A stretch of 64,000 nucleotides of DNA, from positions 806,001-870,000 of the forward strand of contig NZ_JBHSMG010000001.1 in NCBI RefSeq assembly GCF_042655435.1, written 5' to 3'. The translations under genes were made by a program, and so were the position numbers. Below, one piece after another: positions 25,798 through 39,389 of this stretch. This stretch comes from Lysinimonas soli (GTDB lineage Bacteria; Actinomycetota; Actinomycetes; Actinomycetales; Microbacteriaceae). Below the pieces are notes generated by a model. It searched no databases. It saw nothing but the letters and a program-made list of their open reading frames with translations, and was not told the DNA's origin. Every line of letters begins with the position of its first letter. The stretch's first letter is position 1.

Positions 25798-27207
25798 ATG
25801 ACTGACGCACCGGGCAGCCTCTGGGGCGGTCGATTCTCTGACGGCCCCGCGCCCGAGCTCGCCGCCCTCAGCCGCTCCACCCACTTCGACTGGGAACTGG
25901 CCCCGTACGACCTGGCCGGCTCACGAGCGCACGCCCGTGCCCTCGCGGCCGCGGGGTACCTCGATGACGACGAGCTCGTCCGGATGCTGGCCGGCCTCGA
26001 CGCGATCGACGCCGGGGTGCGCGACGGCTCGATCGTCGCCCTCGACTCCGACGAAGACGTGCACTTCGCCCTCGAACGCGAGCTGGTCGCGGCGGTAGGC
26101 GCCGAGCTCGGGGGCAAGCTGCGGGCCGGCCGCAGCCGCAACGACCAGATCGCCACCCTCATCCGGCTCTATCTGCTCGACCATGCCGAGCGGATCGTGC
26201 ACCTGACCGTGCATCTGATCGACGCGATCGCGGCCCAGGCGAGCGCGCATCCCGATGCCACCATGCCCGGCCGCACGCATCTGCAGCACGCGCAGCCGAT
26301 CCTGCTGGCGCACCACCTGCTCGCGCACGCCTGGCCGCTCGTGCGCGACCTGGAGCGACTGCGCGACTGGCGGGTGCGCGCGACGGCCTCGCCCTATGGC
26401 GCGGGGGCCCTGGCGGGCGGGTCGCTCGGCCTCGACCCGGATGCCGTGGCCGCCGATCTCGGGCTCGGTGCCCCGATGCCCAACTCGATCGATGCCACCG
26501 CGAGCCGGGATGTCGTGGCCGAGTTCGCCTACGTGACCGCGCAGCTGGGAATCGACCTGTCGCGCTTCGCCGAGGATGTCATCCTGTGGGCGACCCGCGA
26601 GTTCGGCTTCGTACGGCTCGCCGACGCGTACTCGACCGGATCGTCGATCATGCCGCAGAAGAAGAACCCCGACATCGCCGAGCTGGCCCGCGGCAAGTCC
26701 GGTCGCCTGATCGGCAACCTCACCGGTCTGCTGGCGACGTTCAAGGGCCTGCCGCTCGCCTACAACCGCGACCTGCAGGAGGACAAGGAGCCGGTTTTCG
26801 ACTCGGTGCGCACCCTCGAGGTGCTGCTGCCGGCGTTCACGGGGATGATCGCGACGCTCGAGTTCGACGAGGAGCGGATGGCCGAGCTGGCGCCCCAGGG
26901 GTTCTCTCTCGCGACCGACGTCGCCGACTGGCTGGTGCGCCGCAACGTCCCCTTCCGGGAGGCCCACGAGATCGCCGGCAAGCTCGTGCAGTTCTGCGAG
27001 CGAGCCGGTCTCGAGCTCGACCAGCCGACGGATGCCGACTACGCCGGGATCGACCCCCGTCTCACCGGTGAGGTGCGGTCCGTGCTGACCGTCGCAGGGT
27101 CGATCGCCAGTCGCCGCGGAACCGGCGGAACCGCCCCCGACCGCGTCGCCGAACAGCTTGCGGAGCTGACCGCCGCCGTCCGCCCGCTCGTCCCGTCGAC
27201 CCTCTGA
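25798..27207 (+). CDS. argH: argininosuccinate lyase
   Basis: A 469-residue lyase of the fumarase/aspartase superfamily. The signature GSSIMPQKKNPD is intact, as are AGRSRNDQIAT and MPGRTHLQHAQP. It splits argininosuccinate to arginine and fumarate. GAGGAG lies about 9 nt before the ATG, and TAGACT at 25763-25768 is a likely -10, so it has its own leadered promoter apart from argCJBDF. Confidence 0.97.
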   Translation: MTDAPGSLWGGRFSDGPAPELAALSRSTHFDWELAPYDLAGSRAHARALAAAGYLDDDELVRMLAGLDAIDAGVRDGSIVALDSDEDVHFALERELVAAVGAELGGKLRAGRSRNDQIATLIRLYLLDHAERIVHLTVHLIDAIAAQASAHPDATMPGRTHLQHAQPILLAHHLLAHAWPLVRDLERLRDWRVRATASPYGAGALAGGSLGLDPDAVAADLGLGAPMPNSIDATASRDVVAEFAYVTAQLGIDLSRFAEDVILWATREFGFVRLADAYSTGSSIMPQKKNPDIAELARGKSGRLIGNLTGLLATFKGLPLAYNRDLQEDKEPVFDSVRTLEVLLPAFTGMIATLEFDEERMAELAPQGFSLATDVADWLVRRNVPFREAHEIAGKLVQFCERAGLELDQPTDADYAGIDPRLTGEVRSVLTVAGSIASRRGTGGTAPDRVAEQLAELTAAVRPLVPSTL

Positions 27208-27217
27208 GGAGCCCGTC

Positions 27218-27397
27218 ATGACCCTGTCCGGCAGCAACCGCCGCGCTCGCGGAGAGCAGCTCAAGCAGGAGCGACTCGAACGCACCGCCCGCACCTCGAA
27301 GCGATTCCCGTGGCTCATGCCGGCGATCGTGGTGCTCGCGGTGGTCGTGGTCGTGACCGGTGTGGCGATCGCGATCGCCCTCGGGAAGTTCTTCTGA
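27218..27397 (+). CDS. 59-residue basic single-pass membrane protein
   Basis: A short gene with GAGGAG about 5 nt before the ATG, just after argH. The product begins MTLSGSNRRARGEQLKQ, has a strongly basic N-terminal 30 residues and then one membrane segment (about 33-56) ending in GKFF. I do not recognise the family. The stop overlaps the probable CTG start of mpg as CTGA, so it may serve to bring ribosomes to mpg. The coding case rests on the ribosome-binding site, the clean charge-then-hydrophobic layout and the overlap. Confidence 0.7.
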   Translation: MTLSGSNRRARGEQLKQERLERTARTSKRFPWLMPAIVVLAVVVVVTGVAIAIALGKFF

Positions 27398-27984
27398 CCG
27401 AACTGCTCCCTCTCCTCGCCGGCTCCGCGGTCGAGGTCGCTCCGCGACTGCTCGGCGGACTGCTGCGAGGTCGGGGCGTCACGGTCCGACTGACCGAGGT
27501 CGAGGCCTATCGCGGCGAGACCGATCCCGGATCCCATGCCTTCCGCGGTCCCACGCCGCGCACCGCGATCATGTTCGGCCGTCCCGGCACGCTCTACGTG
27601 TACTTCTCGTACGGCATGCACGTCTGCGCCAACGTGGTGTGCTCGCCCGAGGGCGAGGCCTCGGCGATCCTGTTGCGGGCGGGCGAGGTGGTCGACGGTC
27701 TCGAACTCGCCCGTTCGCGCCGGGTGACGAGTCGTTCCGATGCCGATCTCGCCCGTGGCCCAGCGCGGCTCTGCGTGGCGCTCGGCATCACGCTCGCCGA
27801 CCTCGGCGACGACCTCGCGACGGGAGAGATCCAGCTCGATCCGCCGGACGATCCGCCGGATCAGGTCGCCAGCGGTCCGCGCACCGGGGTGTCGGGCCTC
27901 GGGGGATCCGAGGCGTTTCCCTGGCGGTTCTGGATCCCGGGCGACCCTACGGTGTCGCCCTACAAGGCGAGCGTTCGACGGTGA
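27394..27984 (+). CDS. mpg: DNA-3-methyladenine glycosylase (probable CTG start)
   Basis: A 196-residue AAG/Mpg-family glycosylase for alkylated purines. RLTEVEAYRGETDPGSHAFRG, TPRTAIMFGRPG and LYVYFSYGMHVCANVV hold the active site. Between residue 1 and EVEAY there is no ATG, GTG or TTG in frame; the only standard start is a GTG at 27310 that would read 84 bases through the preceding small gene in a nonsense frame. CTG at 27394 sits in a CTGA overlap with GGAAG about 7 nt upstream, and gives a normal N-terminus (TELLPLLAGSAVEVAPRLLG). I therefore choose CTG. In M. tuberculosis mpg precedes tyrS directly; here three genes intervene. Confidence 0.88.
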   Translation: MTELLPLLAGSAVEVAPRLLGGLLRGRGVTVRLTEVEAYRGETDPGSHAFRGPTPRTAIMFGRPGTLYVYFSYGMHVCANVVCSPEGEASAILLRAGEVVDGLELARSRRVTSRSDADLARGPARLCVALGITLADLGDDLATGEIQLDPPDDPPDQVASGPRTGVSGLGGSEAFPWRFWIPGDPTVSPYKASVRR

Positions 27985-28005
27985 CGCCCGCCCGTCCGCG
28001 CCACG

Positions 28006-28593
28006 CTAGCTCAGAGCGCCGCCCGGCAGCACGATGATCGCGGCGCAGACCGCCGCCCAGATCATGCTCGTCAAGGTGCCGATGATGAACCGTTCGCGCG
28101 CCGGGGCGCTGTCGAGCTCGCTGAAGCGGCCGAGCCCCTTGACCGCGATGACCCCCGCGATCGCTTCCGGATGTCCGACCGCGATGGCCGCGACGATCGC
28201 GAGTCGTTCGAGGTATCCGATCCACGCCCCGCCGCGGAGCACCTCGCGAGGGGTGCGCTCGCCGTTCTCGGTGATCAGGATGCCGCCGAATCGGCCGTCC
28301 TCGGCCTGCCCGTTCGAGGCGAGCCTCAGCACGAGCGCCGTGAGCGGGCTTCCGGCGACGACCCCGAGGCCGGCGAAGCCGAGCGCAAGCAGCACGTGCA
28401 GCGCGTGCGCCGGCGCCGGCAGTCCGATCCCGAAGGCGATGGCCAGCACGGCCACCACGACGGGGAGCGCGGCGACGGTGGCGAGCAGGGGCTGGCGGAT
28501 GCGGCGCGCGACGATCGACATCGCGAGCGCACCGAACACCAGCGCGATCGCGGTGACCCAGGCGCCGACGCTGAGGGAGCTGACGACGGACAT
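28006..28593 (-). CDS. integral membrane protein resembling DUF3307 proteins
   Basis: A 195-residue protein with about five membrane segments. Its C-terminal half (GGAWIGYLERLAIVAA, VIAVKGLGRFSEL, ERFIIGTLTSMIWAA) follows the pattern I associate with DUF3307, a family often encoded next to SatD-like proteins. That is the case here: a SatD-like gene lies 29 bp upstream on the same strand. No function is known. The pair may act together as a regulator and membrane partner, but this is inference. Confidence 0.65.
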   Translation of the reverse strand: MSVVSSLSVGAWVTAIALVFGALAMSIVARRIRQPLLATVAALPVVVAVLAIAFGIGLPAPAHALHVLLALGFAGLGVVAGSPLTALVLRLASNGQAEDGRFGGILITENGERTPREVLRGGAWIGYLERLAIVAAIAVGHPEAIAGVIAVKGLGRFSELDSAPARERFIIGTLTSMIWAAVCAAIIVLPGGALS

Positions 28594-28622
28594 GCGGTCG
28601 ATCCTGCCTCAGACGCCGTCGT

Positions 28623-29228
28623 TCACGCGGGAGGCGAGCCGGTCTCGGCGAGCAGCGTGACGAGAGCGGTTCGTGCGGCCGCGTCGAGGCGCAACTGTGC
28701 CGACTGTGCCCGCAGACTGACTGCCTGGGGGGTGATCCCGAGCTTCTCGGCCGCCTGCGTCTGTGTGTCTCCGCCGTCGAGCAGCGCGGCGAGCTGCCAG
28801 CCCTCGGGGGTGCGGCGGGCGCGCAGCGCGAGCAGCAGCTCCATGAGGGGCTGAAGCGTCGCGGCATCCGGATGCCGACCCGCCTCGATCTCGAGTGCGA
28901 ACCGCAGCGGCCGTTTCTTGGCCGCGTCGACGGCGGTGCGAGCGAGTTCGAGCGCGGAGCCGGCAAGTGCTCGGGTCGTCGTCGGCAGCGGATGCCGTAC
29001 CTCACCCACGGCCAGGCCGACGCTCCACTGCGCGCCGCGGGTGAGATGCAGCACCGCCTCGAGAGCGGTCGTCGCGTCGGCGGTGACGAGTTGCAGTTCG
29101 TCTCCGGCGGTGCGATCGGGGGGGAGCAGCAGGCGGGATCCCCCCAGCCTGCTCAGTTCGACGAGTTCGCCGTCGACGAGGTCGTCGGCGTGTCTGCTGC
29201 CGACCTGGTCGGCCGTGATCGCGAACAT
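28623..29228 (-). CDS. SatD-like protein with C-terminal helix-turn-helix
   Basis: A 201-residue protein opening with FAITADQVGSR, the short ITaD-x-x-S/R start typical of SatD-like proteins, followed by a mixed domain and a C-terminal HTH (about 155-176, TQTQAAEKLGITPQAVSLRA). The HTH suggests DNA binding. GGCAGGAG stands 8 nt before the ATG. The AT-rich upstream region holds three ATCAAG/CTTGAT half-sites, a plausible autoregulatory operator. SatD proteins have no settled function. Confidence 0.7.
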   Translation of the reverse strand: MFAITADQVGSRHADDLVDGELVELSRLGGSRLLLPPDRTAGDELQLVTADATTALEAVLHLTRGAQWSVGLAVGEVRHPLPTTTRALAGSALELARTAVDAAKKRPLRFALEIEAGRHPDAATLQPLMELLLALRARRTPEGWQLAALLDGGDTQTQAAEKLGITPQAVSLRAQSAQLRLDAAARTALVTLLAETGSPPA

Positions 29229-29240
29229 CTTGGCTCCTGC

Positions 29241-29290
29241 CTTGATCCGTCGTGAATCAAGCCTAATAGCTTAATATCGGAACAATCAAG
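29241..29290 (-). promoter_or_regulatory. AT-rich repeat region, candidate operator of the SatD-like gene
   Basis: CTTGAT at 29241-29246 and ATCAAG at 29256-29261 form a 6-bp inverted repeat 9 nt apart. A further AATCAAGCC at 29284-29292 repeats the block at 29255-29263. The intervening TAATAGCTTAATAT is unusually AT-rich for this genome. On the minus strand it could hold the -10 of the SatD-like gene. Confidence 0.45.
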
Positions 29291-29304
29291 CCGTGAAGCT
29301 GAGG

Positions 29305-31137
29305 TCAGCGTCCGCCGCCGCCCCCGCCGCCGAAGCCGCCACCCGAGAATCCGCCTCCGAATGAACCGCCGCCGAAGCTGCTGCCCCCGGACGAGCCCCA
29401 CGATCCGCCCGACGAGGTGGGCGGTGGGGTCCGCGCGAACGACCCGGGTTGCATGGAGTGGCTGAATGCGTCGAGGCCGAGGAGGAAGCCCGTGCTGGCG
29501 AACTGCACCCCCGTCGTCTGCACCGGGGTCGTCGCATAGTGCGCTCCGAGCACCTTCGCCCACTGCGCCTCGATGCCCCAGACCATGGCCCAGGGGAGCA
29601 GCCGCTCGTAGAGCTTGACGACCTCGACCTCGTTGCTCGGATCGATCGAGGTGCGTTCCGCCCCGGTCGGGCTCTGGAGCATCCGCAGCCGATCCGCCTC
29701 GGCCAGCTGCAGGTAGTCCCGGATGCCGAGCAGCTGATCGCGCGCCTCGGCGCCCTGCGCCGTCAGCCGTTCGGGCGCCCCGGCGAAGCCGATCGCGATG
29801 AGCGAGCCGACGATCAGCACGACCATCTGCCAGAAGAACAGCGCACCGGCGACGCTGGCCGAGCCTCCCCAGATCGCGTCGTAGACCGAGGCGCCGAGCA
29901 CCACGACGAGCAGCAGCCGCAGAGCGACGGTGATCGCGCTCCTGCGGCCCACCAGGTACTTGCGCGTGCGCAGGCTCGCCCGTACCTCGCCCTGGAGTTT
30001 CGCGATCGCGTCGCCGAGCTTCTCGTCGGACCGATCGAGGGTGAGCACGTCCGCCCGATCCGCCAGCGCGAAGAGGGCATCGAACGCCCGCCGGTCGTCG
30101 TCGACCTTGAGGACCTCGCGGTCGAGCTTCTGCAGCCGATAGCGCCGATCCGGATCCTCCTCCGGCTCCTCGAGCAGATGCGCGGCCCCGAGCACGGCGA
30201 AGTTCACGAACTCGGCGGGCAGTCCGGCGTTGCCGCGGTGAAGCAACTCGGCCGACTGCATCACGCCGATCCCGTCGGGCGCCTCGTAGCGCGCGACGAT
30301 GATCCCGCGTCCCGGATGGTCGCGCCAGACGAACAGTCGCATGCACACGATCAGCAGGGCGATCGCGGCGAGCAGCGCGAGCAGCACCCACGGAAGCACC
30401 GCCGCGCGCGCGTCGTCGTTCGCCGTCGGACCGGGGCGGAAGGTGTGCGGGGCGAAGCCGATCGCGAAGGTCGCCGTCTGGTACGCGCCGACGTTCTGCA
30501 CCGAAAGTGCATAGCCGTCCGCGGTGCGATCGATCGTGCACGAGCCCGTATCGCCGTACGCGCCGACGTAGCAACTGGCGTGGCCGGTGAGCTTCGCACC
30601 GATCCCGTTCTCGAGGTGGATCCTCGCCGTGACCTGGCCGAACGTCTGCGCCCACCCGTTGCCGTTCACATCCCAGTAGAACTCGTCGTCCTTGGTGTCG
30701 GTGAAGTAGTGCGCGGCGTACTTCTGGGTGTACTCGATCACGTAGCGCGTGCGCCCGTGCACATAGGCGTCCGTTCCGAGCGAGACATCGAGGAAGTCGC
30801 CGTCCCGGCTGGTCTCGTAGTGCACGGGTGCGCCGTTCCCGTCCGTGACCTTGACGATCTGGACGTCCTCCTCGACGCGCGTGGTCGTGTCGAAGGTCGG
30901 GATCGCGCGCACGATCCCCCGGTTCTGGTCGTAGTCGGGAAAGAGCGCCACGATCGTCTCGACCGTGCGCAGGGTCGAGTACCCCGCGGCGTCGCGGCCG
31001 AGATAGTAGTCGGCGGTGAGCGATTCGAAGCTGAAATCGTCGACGCCGGCTCGGGCCGGCGCGGGGGCGGAGCCGACGCCAAGAGCAAGGCCCAGGAGGG
31101 CGGCCAGTGCAGCGAAAGAGAGCAGTCGTCGGATCAC
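29305..31137 (-). CDS. DUF2207 domain membrane protein with glycine-rich tail
   Basis: A 610-residue predicted membrane protein. It has an N-terminal signal peptide (about 1-30), an external beta-rich DUF2207 domain (about 31-245, with EFYWDVNGNGW), one membrane segment at 246-270, a cytoplasmic part, and two further segments at about 401-420 and 430-452. The last 45 residues are almost all Gly, Ser and Phe (SSFGGGSFGGG pattern), ending GGGGGGR. DUF2207 proteins are common in actinobacteria and of unknown role. It is the upstream member of a three-gene minus-strand run but the AT-rich gap downstream suggests the SatD pair has its own promoter. Confidence 0.85.
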   Translation of the reverse strand: MIRRLLSFAALAALLGLALGVGSAPAPARAGVDDFSFESLTADYYLGRDAAGYSTLRTVETIVALFPDYDQNRGIVRAIPTFDTTTRVEEDVQIVKVTDGNGAPVHYETSRDGDFLDVSLGTDAYVHGRTRYVIEYTQKYAAHYFTDTKDDEFYWDVNGNGWAQTFGQVTARIHLENGIGAKLTGHASCYVGAYGDTGSCTIDRTADGYALSVQNVGAYQTATFAIGFAPHTFRPGPTANDDARAAVLPWVLLALLAAIALLIVCMRLFVWRDHPGRGIIVARYEAPDGIGVMQSAELLHRGNAGLPAEFVNFAVLGAAHLLEEPEEDPDRRYRLQKLDREVLKVDDDRRAFDALFALADRADVLTLDRSDEKLGDAIAKLQGEVRASLRTRKYLVGRRSAITVALRLLLVVVLGASVYDAIWGGSASVAGALFFWQMVVLIVGSLIAIGFAGAPERLTAQGAEARDQLLGIRDYLQLAEADRLRMLQSPTGAERTSIDPSNEVEVVKLYERLLPWAMVWGIEAQWAKVLGAHYATTPVQTTGVQFASTGFLLGLDAFSHSMQPGSFARTPPPTSSGGSWGSSGGSSFGGGSFGGGFSGGGFGGGGGGGR

Positions 31138-31205
31138 GCAGCGAGCCTAGCGGCGAGGTGCCCGGAGCCGGGAGGGTGGGGCGCGGGGCGGTCGCACGCC
31201 GCTGA

Positions 31206-31211
31206 TAATCT
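31206..31211 (+). promoter_or_regulatory. -10 hexamer of tyrS (leaderless, sets the start)
   Basis: TAATCT ends 6 nt before GTG 31218. An in-frame GTG at 31212 directly abuts the hexamer and cannot be transcribed from it. Confidence 0.6.
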
Positions 31212-31217
31212 GTGCCG

Positions 31218-32522
31218 GTGCCAGAAACCCCGAGCGTTCTCGACCGGCAGCGCAACGATCCGTCCTTCTCCGGAGTCTGGGACGAACTCGTCTGGCGCGG
31301 TCTCGTGCAGGTGTCGACGGACGCCGCCGCGCTCGAGGCGGTCCTCGCGGGCCCGCCGATCACCTACTACTGCGGCTTCGACCCGACGGCGCCCAGCCTG
31401 CACCTGGGCAACCTGGTGCAACTGCTCACGCTGCGTCGCATCCAGCTGGCCGGCCACAAGCCGCTCGGCCTCATCGGTGGATCCACCGGCCTGATCGGCG
31501 ATCCGCGCCCCACGGCCGAGCGCACCTTGAACACCAAGGACACGGTGGCCGAGTGGGTCGGCTACCTCCGCGCCCAGGTCGAGCGGTTCCTGAGCTTCGA
31601 GGGCGACAATGCCGCCCGCATCGTCAACAACCTCGACTGGACGGCAGGGCTCAGCGCCATCGACTTCCTGCGCGACGTCGGCAAGTACTTCCGGGTCGGC
31701 ACCATGATCAAGAAGGATGCCGTGAGCGCCCGCCTGAACAGCGACGCCGGAATCAGCTACACCGAGTTCAGCTACCAGATCCTGCAGGGTTTCGACTTCC
31801 TCGAGCTCTACCGGCAGTACGGCTGCGTGCTGCAGACCGGCGGCAGCGACCAGTGGGGCAACCTCACGAGCGGCACCGATCTCATCCATCGAGCTGAAGG
31901 CGTCTCGGTGCACGCGATCGGCACGCCGCTCATCACGAACTCCGATGGCACCAAGTTCGGCAAGAGCGAGGGCAACGCGATCTGGCTTGATGACACGCTC
32001 ACCAGCCCGTACGCGTTCTACCAGTTCTGGCTCAATACCGACGACGCCGACGTGATCGCGCGCCTCAAGATCTTCACCTTCCTGCCCCGCGCCGAGATCG
32101 AGCGGCTCGAGCAGGCGGTGGCGACCGAGGCGTTCCGGCGCGAGGCGCAACATGCGCTCGCCTCGGAGGTGACCGAGCTGGTGCACGGCCGCGCCGCCCT
32201 GGAGGCGGTCATCGCGGCGTCCGAGGCGCTCTTCGGGCAGGGCGACCTGGCGGGGCTGGATGCCGCGACTCTCCGATCGGCGATCGCCGAGCTGCCCCGC
32301 GCGAGCGGTGGTCCCGCGACGCCGGTCGCCCAACTCCTCGTGGACGCCGGGCTGACGTCCAGCCTGGGGGAGTCGCGGCGCGCGATCGAGCAGGGCGGGG
32401 TCTACCTCAACAACGCCCGAGTCGACGACACCGGGGCCGTCCTGGGCGACAACCTGCTCGCGGGCGGCATCGCGGTGCTGCGCCGCGGCAAGCGCACCCT
32501 GGCGGGGATCCTGGCCGCTTGA
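31218..32522 (+). CDS. tyrS: tyrosine-tRNA ligase
   Basis: A 434-residue class I synthetase. The HIGH-type motif is HLGN at residues 62-65 in PTAPSLHLGNL, and the KMSKS-type loop is KFGKS at 246-250. Tyr/ATP-binding residues lie in YYCGFDPTA, and an S4 domain ends the protein (LGESRRAIEQGGVYLNN). GTG 31218 is preferred to GTG 31212 on promoter spacing. In M. tuberculosis it follows mpg directly; here an opposite-strand trio lies between. Confidence 0.96.
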   Translation: MPETPSVLDRQRNDPSFSGVWDELVWRGLVQVSTDAAALEAVLAGPPITYYCGFDPTAPSLHLGNLVQLLTLRRIQLAGHKPLGLIGGSTGLIGDPRPTAERTLNTKDTVAEWVGYLRAQVERFLSFEGDNAARIVNNLDWTAGLSAIDFLRDVGKYFRVGTMIKKDAVSARLNSDAGISYTEFSYQILQGFDFLELYRQYGCVLQTGGSDQWGNLTSGTDLIHRAEGVSVHAIGTPLITNSDGTKFGKSEGNAIWLDDTLTSPYAFYQFWLNTDDADVIARLKIFTFLPRAEIERLEQAVATEAFRREAQHALASEVTELVHGRAALEAVIAASEALFGQGDLAGLDAATLRSAIAELPRASGGPATPVAQLLVDAGLTSSLGESRRAIEQGGVYLNNARVDDTGAVLGDNLLAGGIAVLRRGKRTLAGILAA

Positions 32523-32573
32523 CGCCGATGTGCACTCTCGAGGATTCGTAACATCACCGATATCCGCGTGTCC

Positions 32574-32592
32574 TATGCTCAGCTTCGGGAGG
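32574..32592 (+). promoter_or_regulatory. -10 hexamer and ribosome-binding site of the proline-rich membrane gene
   Basis: TATGCT at 32574-32579 is followed by GGGAGG at 32587-32592, 4 nt before the ATG at 32597. The upstream -35 is not clear. Confidence 0.4.
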
Positions 32593-32596
32593 CGCC

Positions 32597-33595
32597 ATGG
32601 CGGACGAGGCACGCGGTGAGGACGACGAGTTCGCGCGGCTGCTCGGCGAGCTGAACCGCCCTATCGCGGGCCCGGCACACGCATTCCCCGCTCAGCCCTC
32701 CGCGCCTCCCGAGCTGATGGGCGCCGACCAGCTCGCCGCGCCGCCGCGACCGGTCGCCCCGGCCCCCTACGCCTTCGCTCCCGCGCCGTCCGTCGCCTCC
32801 CTGGCTCCGTCCGCCCCGCCCCCGCCCGGGGCGGCACAGGTCGCCCCGTCCTCGCCCGCGCCCTCCGCGAGGGTCTCCGCGCCGCCCGCGACGGCAGCGG
32901 CGGCGCCTCCACGAGCGGACGCGCCCCTCGACTTCGCCGCCGTCCTGGCGACTCCCGTCGCCGATGGCACCCCGAGCGGACCGGCATCGGCGCTGTGGTT
33001 CGGAACGGGTGCTCCCGACGCCGACGAGGTCGACCTGGAGCGATCGACGGTGGGGGAGAAGCTCGTCCTGATCCTCGCGATCGTGCTCGCTCCTCTCGGG
33101 CTGATCGCGGGGCTCATCGCCGCGGGTACGAGCGTCCGCCGCCGCGGGTGGGTCGTGGGGGTGGTCGGGGCCTCGATCGCGGTCGGCGCCGTCATGACGG
33201 TCGTCCTGGGCGTCGGCGGCTACCTCGGCTACACGGTCTGGCAGCAGCAGGTGCAGCACGCGAGCGTCGCCCGTGCGAGTGCGGCCTTCTGCGCGACCTT
33301 GAAGGCGGACCCGACCATGCTGCAGTCGCCGACGTTCGGCTGGCCGGCCGTCGCGGGATCCATCCCGGACTCTCTGGCGGCGATGCAGGCCTACGAGGAT
33401 CGCTGGGCGGCACTGGCGAAGAAGTCGCCCGCCGGGATCAGGCCGGAGGTGAGCAAGATCGCCGATGCGGCCAAGCAGATCATCGCGCAGGTGACGATCG
33501 CGCGCACGGTCAACGACGCGGCGAACGTCCAGGTGATGACCTCGGTGGCGTCCGCGTCGAAGGTGCCGACATGGCACGCCGAATACTGCACCTGA
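32597..33595 (+). CDS. proline-rich membrane protein with external helical domain
   Basis: A 332-residue protein. Residues 1-150 are cytoplasmic, disordered and rich in Pro and Ala. Two membrane segments follow at about 155-177 and 184-212. The C-terminal 115 residues should lie outside the cell; they are helical and have two cysteines, near the start (AFCATLK) and at the very end (EYCT), which could bond. The family is not one I know. It occupies the place of the lipoprotein LprJ (Rv1690) after tyrS in M. tuberculosis but has no lipobox. Confidence 0.75.
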   Translation: MADEARGEDDEFARLLGELNRPIAGPAHAFPAQPSAPPELMGADQLAAPPRPVAPAPYAFAPAPSVASLAPSAPPPPGAAQVAPSSPAPSARVSAPPATAAAAPPRADAPLDFAAVLATPVADGTPSGPASALWFGTGAPDADEVDLERSTVGEKLVLILAIVLAPLGLIAGLIAAGTSVRRRGWVVGVVGASIAVGAVMTVVLGVGGYLGYTVWQQQVQHASVARASAAFCATLKADPTMLQSPTFGWPAVAGSIPDSLAAMQAYEDRWAALAKKSPAGIRPEVSKIADAAKQIIAQVTIARTVNDAANVQVMTSVASASKVPTWHAEYCT

Positions 33596-34144
33596 CCGGT
33601 CGCGATCACCGGGATACGGCGCGACACGCCCGGGATACCGCCGGGATTTGGCAAGAGCCCCGGCTTCCCGTAACGTAATCCCTCGTCACCCCAAAGGTGC
33701 GGGAAAGCCGAAGAGCTTCCCGGCCTCAAGCGGGACACCATCTCCGGTAACTCACACGGATTCGGTTGAGAATCTGATTCTCGACGAAGTCCATGGAGCG
33801 TGCCTAAGATGGAGCCCACCACGGGCGCAGGAAACAATGTTTCCAGCAAGTGTCACAGACACGTCCGGTTGGTGGTAGGTTAGAGCAGTTGCCCTGAATC
33901 AGACCCGAAAGAGTTGCGATTCTGGCGCGCCCGATCCTTGAGAACTCAACAGCGTGCACTATGTCAAATGCCAAATATTACCTCGGCGATCGATCTTCGG
34001 ATCGGTCGTTTGAGATTCCTTTGGATTGACGGATTGTCAGTAGACAATCCTTTAGTCAGATCAAACTCGTCGCAGCCCACCGGTTTTCCCCGGCAGCTGT
34101 GACACAGATGTGCCGCCGACTTCGGTCGACGTGCAATCAAACAT
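33596..34144 (+). promoter_or_regulatory. rrn promoter region and 16S leader
   Basis: A 549-bp gene-free region. P1 is TTGGCA (33648-33653), 17 nt, TAACGT (33671-33676). A second -10, TAAGAT at 33805-33810, has only a weak TCGACG partner. A third pair is GTCACA (33852-33857), 18 nt, TAGGTT (33876-33881). The leader has a perfect 8-bp hairpin, GGATTGTC/GACAATCC at 34031-34050. AGAACTCAACAGCGTGCA at 33941-33958 pairs with the spacer after 16S to form the 16S processing stem. Confidence 0.75.
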
Positions 34145-39269
<5,125 letters not shown>

Positions 39270-39389
39270 TAACACCATGTTTTTTTAGACATGCTGCTCG
39301 CGTCCACTTTGTGGTTCCCGATTTACGGTCGGGTACTGCAGTACAGATCCAATCGATCTGTCCGCAAACTGATTGAGAAATCAATAGTG
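39270..39389 (+). other. 23S-5S spacer with processing stem arm
   Basis: TGCTCGCGTCCACT at 39295-39308 is the perfect complement of 35988-36001 and closes the 23S precursor. CCCGATTTACGGTCGGG at 39328 forms a further small hairpin. Confidence 0.8.
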
